From a virus, in the IMG/VR virus record IMGVR_UViG_3300012357_000004, positions 1-41,822 of that record: a DNA stretch of 41,822 nt; one strand, written 5' to 3'. Shown here piece by piece: positions 26,736 through 35,770 of the stretch; within the stretch, counting starts at the first letter, position 1, and each line of letters opens with the position of its first letter. The position numbers and the translations under genes were made by a program. The notes beneath the pieces were generated by a model. That model did no database searches and had not been told where the DNA came from. It worked only from the letters and a program-made list of their open reading frames with translations.

Positions 26736-27951
26736 AGGCTACTCCTGGTTCAGGCTCGACAAGATCAATAGATGTGTTTGCCAATTTCTTTAATAGGCGA
26801 AGATATTTAGGGGCATTTCCTTGGACGTTAAAATCTTTCTTCACGCGCTTATATGCTTGCCGTCCCATATCTTCCCTGTAACTTGGGATCTGAATTAACG
26901 ATTCGAGATATTGCATCCATAGGTCGGGATCGTTTTCTTTAACTAGAAACCCATCATCGCCTTGTTTGATCGACTGTGAAAAGTGGGAAATATCCGTTGC
27001 AACCGTCGGGATCTTTAGGGCTGAATATTCCAGCCACCGAAGATTTGACTTGGAACGATTGAAGTTGCAATCCACGAGCGGAGCAATGCCAATATCAAAA
27101 CCAAAAGAAGCCATAAAAGCAGCGTAACGATTTATCGGTACAGACCTATCGGCATAATGAACATTCTTGAGTCCTTCAAATGGATAGATTCTTCCCGTCG
27201 CTTGGCATGATTGCCTGATAGCTGAATTGATAAGACACAACGTCACCTCGGGATGTTTCTCCAAGATAGTCCGCAAGACAGGAGAAACCATCATCAAGTC
27301 ATCAAAATGCGCTCGTCCACCAATCCAACCCATACGAATACCTTGATGCTTGCGAACAGACACCTTATCCCACCCGACAAACTTCCGATCCCCTTTAAAA
27401 TCAAGCGAGTTCTCGATGATGTAAATATTGTCGTTAATCTCCTGATATGTCGCTCCCAAATGCGGAGTCGTGACCATAAGCGCATCAGCGTTTCTCATAC
27501 AATCAAGCGATATCCGACGGAAAGGAGAGCCATTGCGGAAGCCATGAAAGGCTTCGTTCCAGGGTGGAACATCAATATAATTGTCGTCTACTTCGACGAT
27601 AAATGGCTTCTGGTGCTTGTGTTGCATCTCAAGGAAGAAATCAAGCGACCATTCGTAATACATCGGATGCCAGAGCACAATATCGGCCAATTCGCAAGCC
27701 CTATCAATAGAAGCCCGAATATATTGACCGACCGTTAATCCTTGAATATCACCGGACGGATCATCCCGTCGCATATCCTCTTGCCAAGGATGAGGTTTGG
27801 AAGGATCAATCTCGTACTTAAACCACAGAAGATCAACAATCGTGTTGCGATAATTCCGCATCTCAAAAGCCCAGGTCGCAAGACGGTAATAATTCACTCC
27901 ATCCGTTGAGGATGGAATCATGGCAATGCGAAACTTAGACGATTTCGGCAA
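26722..27951 (-). CDS. GT-B glycosyltransferase (GT4/GT1-like), 409 aa
   Basis: TTG 27951, eight bases after AAGGA inside the upstream gene, fits best (GTG 27990 is possible). The N-terminal half begins FRIAMIPSSTDGVNYYRLAT, the GT-B opening. The C-terminal half has SFGFDIGIAPLVDCNFNRSK and LEYSALKIPTVATDISHFSQ then GDDGFLVKENDPDLW, the donor-binding 'E-x7-E' type region of GT4/GT1 enzymes. Enzymes of this group transfer sugars from nucleotide donors. It is last of four glycosyltransferase genes sited between capsid and adaptor. Confidence 0.8.
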   Translation of the reverse strand: MPKSSKFRIAMIPSSTDGVNYYRLATWAFEMRNYRNTIVDLLWFKYEIDPSKPHPWQEDMRRDDPSGDIQGLTVGQYIRASIDRACELADIVLWHPMYYEWSLDFFLEMQHKHQKPFIVEVDDNYIDVPPWNEAFHGFRNGSPFRRISLDCMRNADALMVTTPHLGATYQEINDNIYIIENSLDFKGDRKFVGWDKVSVRKHQGIRMGWIGGRAHFDDLMMVSPVLRTILEKHPEVTLCLINSAIRQSCQATGRIYPFEGLKNVHYADRSVPINRYAAFMASFGFDIGIAPLVDCNFNRSKSNLRWLEYSALKIPTVATDISHFSQSIKQGDDGFLVKENDPDLWMQYLESLIQIPSYREDMGRQAYKRVKKDFNVQGNAPKYLRLLKKLANTSIDLVEPEPGVAYATV

Positions 27952-28630
27952 GGTATTTGTCCTTTGCTTCTTCAACGGCCTTGGGATCACGTGTTCCCAT
28001 CGTTCCGTCTTCCGTCACGCGGTAATAACAAAGAGGATTCTTAATATGCTGAATTTTGTAGCCGCGCCTATAGACTTCCCATTGGAATTTCCAATCATCA
28101 AGTCCCAATTTCGTGTATACTCCCTCTTCGTAATAAATCGAATCCGCAAGCTTTTTCGTGTAGGCGACCGTCGAATGACAGATGTAATTCAACTTCTTCT
28201 CTTTCGCTACTTCTGGGTCAAATGGACTACAGACGAGCTTCCCTTTCGTGATCCCCATCGCATCGACAGAGAAAAACGACCCATAGAGAAAGTCGGGTTT
28301 CTTTAACTCAAAGACCGCCAGCGTGTCCTTTACGCGGTTGCGCGTTGCCATGTCATCAGCATCCAAAACTAAGATCAGATCGGACTGCGCGACAGAATTA
28401 CCGAAGTTGCGAGCAGCAGAACGTCCTTTGTTTTCCTGATTGCAAACCTTTATTCGAGAATCTTGAGAAGCGTGCCATTCGATAATTTCTTGTGTTCCAT
28501 CCGTTGAACCATCATTAATAACAATAACTTCCATCTGTTTGATGATCTGGTTCCGACAAGACCAAAGTGTCTTTGAAATCCAGCGATCCGCGTTATAGGC
28601 GGGGATAACAAAACTGGCCCTAGGGGTCAT
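27935..28630 (-). CDS. GT2-family glycosyltransferase, 231 aa
   Basis: SFVIPAYNADRWISKTLWSC, QMEVIVINDGSTDGTQEII and LILVLDADDMATRN give the three classical GT-A/GT2 motifs, including the metal-binding DxD (LDADD). GLDDWKFQWEVYRRGYKIQH is the acceptor-side helix (the catalytic base Asp in 'LDDW'). A full-length single-domain enzyme for adding one sugar. ATG overlaps the upstream stop (ATGA). Confidence 0.88.
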   Translation of the reverse strand: MTPRASFVIPAYNADRWISKTLWSCRNQIIKQMEVIVINDGSTDGTQEIIEWHASQDSRIKVCNQENKGRSAARNFGNSVAQSDLILVLDADDMATRNRVKDTLAVFELKKPDFLYGSFFSVDAMGITKGKLVCSPFDPEVAKEKKLNYICHSTVAYTKKLADSIYYEEGVYTKLGLDDWKFQWEVYRRGYKIQHIKNPLCYYRVTEDGTMGTRDPKAVEEAKDKYLAEIV

Positions 28631-30090
28631 ATAACCTCCAATTCTTTCTTCAATAAACTCCCTACCGTTTCCTTGAACTGTTTAGGATTGGCTTCTTTGA
28701 GGTAGTAATTCTGTGCTTCCTGATGGAAAGGCTTTGTTTTGACGTTGCGAAGGTCGTCATAAAGCTCTTTTTTGAACTTCTCCCAGCTCTGGTCAGGGTC
28801 AATAAATCCACAATAGGGAGCCTGGACATTTGAGATGACGTGACGACCATTGACATGTGCAGTTAGCATCGCGTTATCTAAAGCTGCGAACTGATAAAAC
28901 GAAAGAAAACAAGAAAAGTCAGTTACTTTGGCGGCATTGTAGACGAAGTTGATATGAGGAAGGTCAATCGCTAAGTCCTTCAAAAGATCCGAATAAGCCT
29001 TATCGGTCGCCACTAAGACCGCGAACTTCTCCGGCAAAGAATGACTGACCTTCTGTAAATCCTCGTCAGCCAAAGGAAGCGGCATGACTTGCGCTTCAAT
29101 GCCGATTTCCTGTAGTTTGTTGGCTTCGTAGGCCGTCCCGCAATAGTTAATGACAGTCTTTGCCACTCGAACCGTCTCAAGAACCGTCGAATACCGCGCT
29201 TCTGGCGAACGTATACCTTCAATCTCACCGGGGAGCCAGTACTGGATTTTCACAACATCTTTCCCGATCCCCTCGAAACGGCTCATGAAGTTGTAACCAA
29301 TGTTGACAATCATTTTGTAAACAGTCGGAGTAAGCCCCGTTTGCTTAATGACATCCGCATCAAGAATGCGCGCCAACTTAATACCCATAGCCCTATAGTT
29401 CATCGAATAAACACCAATCTCACGATCTGGAATGCCATGCTTTCTACGCACAATCCGCATTGTCTCATCGCGGTTTTCAGGGCTCCATTTAACGGAAGAA
29501 AGGCCAGTCCGATATGTATCCGTAACAAAACCAGAGCCTTCCACATAGACTCCCTTACAGCCATTCTCAGCTGCCGTTAACCAGTAATCCCAATCCTGCG
29601 CCGCTTCTAGGCTTTCATCCCATCGAGGAGCTTTGTCATGCTTAATAGGAGCCATCGAGGAAATGAAGTTTCCAGATTGGAGACTATAGACATCAAATGA
29701 CTCTGCCTTAAATTCCCCCTGTCCTTCCGCCATTTCATAATCGGCGTAAACGAAATCCGCATCTGTTTCGGTAAACTCCTGCAATAATCGCTTGGCATGG
29801 TCCGGCTTAATAAAACAATCGGCATCCCAAAACCATAGATACTTGCCCTGCGCCAAGTCCATACCTGTATTGCGTGCCTTACATCCACCGCCATGCTCAA
29901 TGACAACAGATTGAACTTTCGGGAATTCAAGCGTCACTGTCTCAAGTCCCTGGTCGTGACCATCAAATACAACGATCACTTCAAAGTCCTTTAGCGATTG
30001 GTCAAAAAGACTCCGCAAGCACTTCCTGAACACTTCGACAGGCTTCTTGTAAGCTGGAATGATGAATGAGAAAACAGGTGTTTTATGCAT
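28627..30090 (-). CDS. Two-domain glycosyltransferase (GT2 plus GT-B-like part), 487 aa
   Basis: Start at ATG 30090, overlapping the upstream gene by 8 bases; the open frame runs on to 30177. Domain 1 (1-240): FSFIIPAYKKPVEVFRKCLR, DFEVIVVFDGHDQGLETVTL, LWFWDADCF (DxD) and AQDWDYW. Domain 2 (about 260-450) contains TVINYCGTAYEANKLQEIGI and FYQFAALDNAMLTAHVNGRH with DP at the end, resembling the donor half of GT-B enzymes. It may carry out two successive transfers. No such enzyme is part of the standard podophage core. Confidence 0.8.
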   Translation of the reverse strand: MHKTPVFSFIIPAYKKPVEVFRKCLRSLFDQSLKDFEVIVVFDGHDQGLETVTLEFPKVQSVVIEHGGGCKARNTGMDLAQGKYLWFWDADCFIKPDHAKRLLQEFTETDADFVYADYEMAEGQGEFKAESFDVYSLQSGNFISSMAPIKHDKAPRWDESLEAAQDWDYWLTAAENGCKGVYVEGSGFVTDTYRTGLSSVKWSPENRDETMRIVRRKHGIPDREIGVYSMNYRAMGIKLARILDADVIKQTGLTPTVYKMIVNIGYNFMSRFEGIGKDVVKIQYWLPGEIEGIRSPEARYSTVLETVRVAKTVINYCGTAYEANKLQEIGIEAQVMPLPLADEDLQKVSHSLPEKFAVLVATDKAYSDLLKDLAIDLPHINFVYNAAKVTDFSCFLSFYQFAALDNAMLTAHVNGRHVISNVQAPYCGFIDPDQSWEKFKKELYDDLRNVKTKPFHQEAQNYYLKEANPKQFKETVGSLLKKELEVI

Positions 30091-30925
30091 GGACTTTCTC
30101 CTTCTTGAATGAATCGAATTCTTCTTTGTATTTTGTAAAGACTTCAGGAATAGGTTCTTTGGATTCCTCGAAAGCAAACTGCCCGAACTGCGCCGAGGAT
30201 TCTTCGAGTGTTACACGGGGATGAACAATAGCCAGTTCGTTAATCTTATCGTCAGAAAATGTAGGGTAGAGGGTCTTTAAGCAAAGCTTCATCTTCTCAA
30301 GCCTCCGCTTATAATCCTTCAACTCGCAGTAATGGTTAATTAAGAGGCCAGAATTCGCAACTCGATAGGGATACTTTGAGAATTCGGTCCCATAGTGCTT
30401 GTAAGCATTGCCGGTGATGTCTTTGTGATAGAAGTCCTCGTTCTGAGAGCCGTAGCCGCCATAATACCTCAGACCAAACCTTGGGCAATGTATGTTCTTC
30501 CATTTGTCAGTACGTCCTTTCGTAATGACCGTTTTTAAATCTTTGGCATAGCTTTTAACATGCGTATACCACGCTATAGCATCTTCCATTTTTTCCATAT
30601 GTTCAGGATTTCGGATAATCATGTCGGGATGTAGAAACATGACCCCATCGGGCTTTGTCGTCAAAGCTGCACCAATCAATACGTTAAAAGCGTTGTTGTA
30701 CTGTGCCTGGTTCATTGGGTCTATATTGAAATCGGGACCGCGATACCAGAATACTTTCCCTTTCCCGGCAGTATCAGCCAGCATCTTCACAAGCTGAAAA
30801 GTCCCATCGTCAGACTTTGCATCAATGCCGTAGTGAATTGAATGAATACCCGGCAACGCCGCCATGATGCTGTAGCCAATAAAATCCACCTCATTCAAGA
30901 CGGGAGCAATAGCTGCTATTTTCAT
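30083..30925 (-). CDS. GT2-like glycosyltransferase, 280 aa
   Basis: KIAAIAPVLNEVDFIGYSIM and a 'GIDAKSDDGTFQLVKML' loop match GT2 enzymes; the DxD position reads FLHPDM (His-Pro-Asp), a departure. C-terminal part holds RYYGGYGSQNEDFYHKDITG and YRVANSGLLINHYCEL. ATG 30925 follows GGGGGAAAGAGAAAA just after the hairpin at 30938. First gene of the glycosyltransferase cluster. Probably active, donor unknown. Confidence 0.75.
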   Translation of the reverse strand: MKIAAIAPVLNEVDFIGYSIMAALPGIHSIHYGIDAKSDDGTFQLVKMLADTAGKGKVFWYRGPDFNIDPMNQAQYNNAFNVLIGAALTTKPDGVMFLHPDMIIRNPEHMEKMEDAIAWYTHVKSYAKDLKTVITKGRTDKWKNIHCPRFGLRYYGGYGSQNEDFYHKDITGNAYKHYGTEFSKYPYRVANSGLLINHYCELKDYKRRLEKMKLCLKTLYPTFSDDKINELAIVHPRVTLEESSAQFGQFAFEESKEPIPEVFTKYKEEFDSFKKEKVHA

Positions 30926-30937
30926 TTTTCTCTTTCC

Positions 30938-30966
30938 CCCAGGGGCCTACTATAAGCACCCCTGGG
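30938..30966. promoter_or_regulatory. Perfect 8-bp hairpin between capsid and glycosyltransferase genes
   Basis: CCCAGGGG (30938-30945) and CCCCTGGG (30959-30966) with a 13-base loop. No T-run follows on the transcribed strand, so it more likely protects the capsid mRNA 3' end or reduces read-through into the glycosyltransferases than fully terminates. Confidence 0.6.
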
Positions 30967-30982
30967 ACTTCCATTTCAATTC

Positions 30983-32032
30983 TTACGCGATCAACTCATG
31001 GACGAACAAGATACGGCCAGCAGACGGGTTTAATGCCGCTCCCGCTCCGTAGATCTTGTAAGCAACATCTGTGAACTGATTGAAAGGGTCGCCTTTATCG
31101 GGCCCCCGCGCAATCAGCATTTCGACTTGCCCATTTAGCGTGGTCAGTCCATACGCCTGTTGTCCGAAGACAAAGATCATATTGACCGAGTGCGCCGTCA
31201 CCGCATACCGAGGAGCTTCCGTCGAAGTGACGAACCGAATACCTTCAATCTGCCCCGTCTCTCCGCGATAGAACGTTTCTTTGGAGTTCTGGTACTGGTT
31301 GAAGTTCACCCAGGTAGGATCACGCCGGAGCGCATGGAGCGCGTTCGGATGCGTATAACCCACAAACAAGTTATCCGCCATCGGCCGCGCATTCTGGGCG
31401 CGCAGTTTCTGCAACGTACGCCGAAGCGCGTTAACGGAAGCTTGAGCCGAGAGTGTCGGAGCCGTCTTTGAAACAGCCGACAAACGAGCCGCCGAAGTCC
31501 CGAATACGGCAGGGAATTGGAACAAGCTGTTTGAGTTGTTATTAGAAGGGCAAGTCACAAGAGACATGCCGGAAGCCAAAGAACTCATCAAAGCCGACAG
31601 AATTCCTGTGGTTGATAGGTTGTTTCCGTAAGAACTCTTGTAAATGCCCGTCTGGCAAATGCGTTCGACCGTCTTTGCAGCAGAGTCCGAAAGAACGTCC
31701 ATCGCGCCATTCACAGTATCGAAAATGGCCGTCATCTGGAAAAGGTCAGTCAGTTTATGGCCGCGTCCGTATCCAGCGATGGTTGCCGTGACTCTGCGAG
31801 ACGAAAGAGCTACCAGGGAGTTGGTAACACCTTCCGCTAACGTCGAGGAAGCCGCACCAAGAGTTCTCCAGCCGTTCCAAGTGGCGGTCGTGCCTGTCCG
31901 CAAAGGAAGTTCATCCCGTTGCGCGAATTCTGCTAACTTCACCTGCGGTTCAAGCCGGACAATCATCTTCTGGCTAAACCACGACTGCATGAGGTTGCTA
32001 TTTGTGACTGTAGTGCTGTTTGAATCAGCCAT
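30983..32032 (-). CDS. Major capsid protein, N4 gp56 family
   Basis: A 349-residue protein with the family's hallmark blocks: FAQRDELPLRTGTTATWNGW near the N-terminus, LRAQNARPMADNLFVGYTHP, ALHALRRDPTW, YRGETGQIEGIRFVTSTEAP and a late AYGLTTLNGQVEMLIARGPD. It forms the capsid shell with an HK97-type fold. Somewhat shorter than N4 gp56 (about 400). ATG 32032 has no SD close by; a hairpin at 32041-32080 may bring one near (see that entry). Neighbours are scaffold-like (upstream) and glycosyltransferases (downstream). Confidence 0.93.
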   Translation of the reverse strand: MADSNSTTVTNSNLMQSWFSQKMIVRLEPQVKLAEFAQRDELPLRTGTTATWNGWRTLGAASSTLAEGVTNSLVALSSRRVTATIAGYGRGHKLTDLFQMTAIFDTVNGAMDVLSDSAAKTVERICQTGIYKSSYGNNLSTTGILSALMSSLASGMSLVTCPSNNNSNSLFQFPAVFGTSAARLSAVSKTAPTLSAQASVNALRRTLQKLRAQNARPMADNLFVGYTHPNALHALRRDPTWVNFNQYQNSKETFYRGETGQIEGIRFVTSTEAPRYAVTAHSVNMIFVFGQQAYGLTTLNGQVEMLIARGPDKGDPFNQFTDVAYKIYGAGAALNPSAGRILFVHELIA

Positions 32033-32040
32033 AACAATGA

Positions 32041-32088
32041 GAACAGCCTAGGCTACTTGCGTAGCGTGCACCGTTCTCCTCTTACGGC
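32041..32088 (-). promoter_or_regulatory. Hairpin that may bring a distant SD to the capsid start
   Basis: On the transcribed strand AAGAGGAGAAC (about 32088-32075) precedes a hairpin: GAGAAC pairs with GTTCTC (32041-32046), enclosing a GCTAC-GCAA-GTAGC stem-loop (32054-32067). The G-rich SD lies more than 40 bases from the ATG linearly but about 6 bases across the folded stem. Confidence 0.5.
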
Positions 32089-32111
32089 ACGAAAAGTTTT
32101 AGCGGACGGAA

Positions 32112-33080
32112 CTACCCTCGATTTCCAGCCAACATCGCACGGATCGCCGCATCCCCAGCCGCTTCCTGATTTTTATCACGAAGATCAAGCTTATGGAGAT
32201 TGGCAACGACATCCTGCGGTAGCGTAGAAACCGATGACGATGGAGCGGAAGGTGGTGTGCCACCGCCCAAAACGGGCGATGGCCTGCTGGGTTGTGCCTG
32301 TGCCCCCGAAGGGACATCTCCCAGTCGCATCTCTTCCTTGACTTCTAACCAAGCAGCTTTATGAGGGTTTTTCAACTTCCAGAGGTCGGGATCAGACTGA
32401 AGCTTCACATTGACCGCCGCAAAGATATCTTCACGCAAAATACGCGGGTCTTTGGATGCCAATGTCTGAAGATTTAAGCGCGTTACTTCCGCTTTCTCGC
32501 GTTCCTCCATAGGCTGAAGCTTCTTTTGAATCATCAGTTCTAAAAGACGGGCCGTTGTCCCTAGGGGATCAGCCGCGTAATCGCGCCGGACAATCTCCTC
32601 GAAGTTCTGAGGAGCGACAATTTCCTGCACGGGCGCAGGAGCCGCTGTGGGAAGTTGTGCGGCTAAACGCTCGGGATTTGGAATATTTCTAAACTTCCTT
32701 TCCCTCTCGTTATATTCGCGCATATAATCATCCACCGTCTTTGAAACCGCCTCTTCTTTCTTCTGAATTACCTCATCAAGTTGCTTGGTTGAAGCCTGTA
32801 TTTTCTCAACGTCCACTGCTCCATCGGGTTTTAAGAACTTTTGAGGAACCTCCGTTGCCGGACTAGCCGGAGTCGGATTGAGAATCCCACCTTGTGCAAT
32901 ATCCTGCAAGGTAATGGTTTGCGGGTCGAGATTCTTTGCTTCAGCGTCCAAAGTCGCCTGACGGACAATCGCATCGCTGATGGGTGCTTCCAGCGAACCT
33001 AGAATGTCAATAGGTTGTGCCTTCGGACCTGTTCGGTTCGTCGCGGGTTCTATGATGACTTCTCCTGGTATTACGTTCAT
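32112..33080 (-). CDS. Scaffolding-like head assembly protein, 322 aa
   Basis: Position between portal and capsid, Glu/Gln/Lys-rich helical sequence (QASTKQLDEVIQKKEEAVSK, RLLELMIQKKLQPMEEREKA) with Pro-rich linkers, and a C-terminal helix LHKLDLRDKNQEAAGDAAIR: the composition of podophage scaffolds, whose C-terminal helix binds capsid protein. AAGGAGACAGC precedes ATG 33080. No protease motif seen. Assignment by place and composition. Confidence 0.65.
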   Translation of the reverse strand: MNVIPGEVIIEPATNRTGPKAQPIDILGSLEAPISDAIVRQATLDAEAKNLDPQTITLQDIAQGGILNPTPASPATEVPQKFLKPDGAVDVEKIQASTKQLDEVIQKKEEAVSKTVDDYMREYNERERKFRNIPNPERLAAQLPTAAPAPVQEIVAPQNFEEIVRRDYAADPLGTTARLLELMIQKKLQPMEEREKAEVTRLNLQTLASKDPRILREDIFAAVNVKLQSDPDLWKLKNPHKAAWLEVKEEMRLGDVPSGAQAQPSRPSPVLGGGTPPSAPSSSVSTLPQDVVANLHKLDLRDKNQEAAGDAAIRAMLAGNRG

Positions 33081-33135
33081 GCTGTCTCCTTGGCCCGTCC
33101 CGTTAAGGATTGGAGGCCGATTATTCCATGCAAGA

Positions 33136-33471
33136 TCACGCCGTCACACGATCCAAATCAATAATTGGTCGTGGATTAGGGCGTTTTTCTTGCGCTCCTA
33201 GTACAACTTTTCTTCGTGCCGAAAGCACCGCCTGGAAAACATCCTGATAGGCTTTGCGTCTCGCACACAAATCGAGTAATCCCATCTCGCTGCCTGACAA
33301 AAGCCGCTTGTCTACTTCCATATTGATGCGTTTAAGCTCTTCAAAGCATTCCTGTAACCAAAGCGACCGAACCGATAAATCATTAAATGCTTCCCCAATC
33401 GCTGAGATATCCAAATCGTTAAACTGTTCCACATGAAACAAATCACTCAACCATCTCTTAACGTGACTCAT
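33136..33471 (-). CDS. Hypothetical protein after portal, 111 aa
   Basis: Helical with LSVRSLWLQECFEELKRINM and CARRKAYQDVFQAVLSARRK. Small proteins with this second motif follow portal genes in many phages and have no fixed name. ATG 33471 overlaps the portal stop (ATGA). Probably a head-assembly accessory. Confidence 0.6.
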   Translation of the reverse strand: MSHVKRWLSDLFHVEQFNDLDISAIGEAFNDLSVRSLWLQECFEELKRINMEVDKRLLSGSEMGLLDLCARRKAYQDVFQAVLSARRKVVLGAQEKRPNPRPIIDLDRVTA

Positions 33472-35537
33472 TGGCCCGCCACAGGCTGTCTATCCAAAGG
33501 ACTTGGCGATTGAGGCAAAAAGCGAGGCTGATTACCATTCGGACCACCACCTAAGCCAGAACCGCCATCGGAAAGAGCCATTGGCATCATTGGAGCAGGA
33601 TGAACCATCTTGTCTAATTCGTCACTTGTTCCCATGACCTGTGCGGAATATTTGGCAGCCGCTTCAGGATCAATAACCCCAGTAGGAGCAAACGTCTTAA
33701 ACCAATCCATGAACTGCGCCGATTTAATGACTTTGTTTTCAAGCGAGAAAATACCCATCGGCTTAAACTTATAGGAATTCGACACAATTTCAGGCGGCAC
33801 AAAAGCAAACGCCTTATAACGGGGAACCATGAGCGGTTGAGGGCCAAGTTGCGGTAAGGGAGGCATTCCAGGAGGCGGCGGAGGAGGAGGCGGGGCAGGC
33901 ATGGTTCCAATCTGAACAGGCTCTTCACCTAAAATAGGTTTCAAATCTTCTGACTCAAGATTCTGATAAATGAGCCCGTAAATCCGTTCAGCAGCCCGCA
34001 AAATGAAATCTTGTTCCATTACCATTCCCAACGCCGCCACGCGCTCGTTAAACATCTGCTTTAAAAGTTCCATGCCGCCAAGCGTTTGATTAGAATCTTT
34101 AACAGCGCCAGAACTGCCAAGTGTTACACGATTAGCGCCAGTCTTTTCCTGAACCATCCGTTCGATATTAAAACGATGTTCAAAAAATGACCGCGCCAAA
34201 TCAGGAAATTCAATCGGCATGAGCGACTTACGGACATCGTCTGTCTGTCCTGCCCGTAACCTAACTTCACCGCCAGGCTTTGACGTAATATCCTCGTCAG
34301 GATTAACAAGATGCTCTTCAATAACAGCCACCATCTTATTGAGAATAAGGTTCATATTGTCGATGCCGAGATTGCCGGACTCGTTAATCTCGTCCTGGTC
34401 ATCAAAAAGGACCTCACAGACTCCTTTGTCGTACGTCTCACCCGTTCGCATATATCCGAACTTCAAAACAGGGTTTTCCCCATCGAACTGAGCATTCACG
34501 TCAGAAGAAAGAAGGGCCACGCCAGAAGCAACCATCACCTTAGCGGGAACTAAGACTTCCGCGTCATCCCCCTCCGGCATGTCAAATTTAATCCATTTAC
34601 GAGGGATGGAGTTATGCATCTCCCAAATCGTGTGGCGTTTCTCGTTTCGCGGCATGTCTCGATGAACTTCAAAATAACCGCGCTCTTGCTTGATGTCGGC
34701 GATATCAATCTCGAACTTCTCGCCTTCGGTTACATCTTGCAATTGGTCACGCACATCAAAAAACTGTTCCTTCTGAATGTAATCGACAATCGTTCCATAA
34801 GAGAGTTTGTCGCGGTGGATGAGCTTTTTCCAATCGGTTGTGTTCGGCTCTGGGAATATATCGCGGATATGAACGTACTTGGCGCAGAGGTTATTCTTTA
34901 AGAGCACTTGCGTTGGCTGCATCTGGAAACCTTTGATGCCAGGCGCAGGCATTGGAGCTTGTCCCATGATTGCTTCCTGAGGAGCCGACTGCAAAACCTC
35001 CATCGGAGTCTGTTGAATAGGCTGACGACGAAGCCGTACATCTTCTACGCGGTCCCAATAGAACTTCACAAAGCCAGATCCGTACTTCACAGCCTCCATT
35101 AGAGCGTCCCAGAAGGAAACGGCAAAATTCGATTTCCGAAGTTCGTAATCAACAACATCCTGAATGAGTCTCGCTTGCAAATCATCCCCAGCAGGGCCCG
35201 CCGCTGTTTGGATCGGAGGATTAGGAGCCATGATCGTTTTGAAGATTTGCGAGACAATAATCAGGACATTTTGGAACGTAATGTCAATAAACATCTGCGA
35301 CTGCCACGGCTCTTTAAGACCCGCTTTCACGGGGTCATAAATGGCATGTAAGTTACGGTCACACCTGTCCCACCTCTGGTGCATTCTGGTCGAACGCCAG
35401 TCCCAGGACTTCCGATAGAAGTTCTGGACGTAGTTAATCAGTTCCTGTTTACGTTGCGCGACGAGCGGGGAGTCTTTTTTCAAAGACGACCCAACCGCCA
35501 TACCGCCAGGAGCCGAGATAGGAGGAGCTAAATCCAT
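33468..35537 (-). CDS. Portal protein, 689 aa
   Basis: A large portal of the podophage type: N-terminal helices with QRKQELINYVQNFYRKSWDW and MHQRWDRCDRNLHAIYDP, a 'WQSQMFIDITFQNVLIIVSQ' clip-adjacent segment, the core with KYGSGFVKFYWD, an IDNMNLILNKMVAVIEEHLV helix, and a Pro-rich stretch (PPPPPPPGMPPLPQ) near 550 before the C-terminal barrel. It forms the dodecameric DNA gate and packaging dock. Length suits N4/P22-like portals. TGATG overlap with the upstream gene; followed by accessory, scaffold and capsid genes. Confidence 0.9.
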   Translation of the reverse strand: MDLAPPISAPGGMAVGSSLKKDSPLVAQRKQELINYVQNFYRKSWDWRSTRMHQRWDRCDRNLHAIYDPVKAGLKEPWQSQMFIDITFQNVLIIVSQIFKTIMAPNPPIQTAAGPAGDDLQARLIQDVVDYELRKSNFAVSFWDALMEAVKYGSGFVKFYWDRVEDVRLRRQPIQQTPMEVLQSAPQEAIMGQAPMPAPGIKGFQMQPTQVLLKNNLCAKYVHIRDIFPEPNTTDWKKLIHRDKLSYGTIVDYIQKEQFFDVRDQLQDVTEGEKFEIDIADIKQERGYFEVHRDMPRNEKRHTIWEMHNSIPRKWIKFDMPEGDDAEVLVPAKVMVASGVALLSSDVNAQFDGENPVLKFGYMRTGETYDKGVCEVLFDDQDEINESGNLGIDNMNLILNKMVAVIEEHLVNPDEDITSKPGGEVRLRAGQTDDVRKSLMPIEFPDLARSFFEHRFNIERMVQEKTGANRVTLGSSGAVKDSNQTLGGMELLKQMFNERVAALGMVMEQDFILRAAERIYGLIYQNLESEDLKPILGEEPVQIGTMPAPPPPPPPPGMPPLPQLGPQPLMVPRYKAFAFVPPEIVSNSYKFKPMGIFSLENKVIKSAQFMDWFKTFAPTGVIDPEAAAKYSAQVMGTSDELDKMVHPAPMMPMALSDGGSGLGGGPNGNQPRFLPQSPSPLDRQPVAGQ

Positions 35538-35761
35538 CAGCTCTCGGGAAGCGAGTATTCGCCTTTTATCTGCTGGCTTGTCTTAAACGGCTCTGCAAGA
35601 CTGGCCTTAGTACTTAATCCAGTCGGAGCATTTTCGTTTCCGAAAAGATTAGGCCCTGCGCCAGGGCCACCACCGCCATGCCCCTCTGGAAGACTGTATT
35701 CTCCGCGTTTCTGCTGACTGGTCTGAATGTCCGTCTTTTGCGTGATCTTTGTGTCGTCCAT
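35537..35761 (-). CDS. TSQQ-repeat protein B, 74 aa
   Basis: Contains two copies of a 14-residue motif: TSQQKRGEYSLPEG (14-27) and TSQQIKGEYSLPES (61-74, the very C-terminus), joined by a Gly/Asn-rich linker (GHGGGGPGAGPNLFGNENAP). The neighbour at 35771 has two more. Likely disordered with short docking motifs. Located between terminase and portal. Not recognised. Its stop overlaps the portal start as TGATG. Confidence 0.65.
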   Translation of the reverse strand: MDDTKITQKTDIQTSQQKRGEYSLPEGHGGGGPGAGPNLFGNENAPTGLSTKASLAEPFKTSQQIKGEYSLPES

Positions 35762-35770
35762 AAATCCTCC

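Noticed and set aside
30983-32032. Membership in the N4 phage group proper
   Set aside because: Only the capsid is N4-type; no virion RNA polymerase, DNA polymerase or other N4 core gene is present, and an integrase is.
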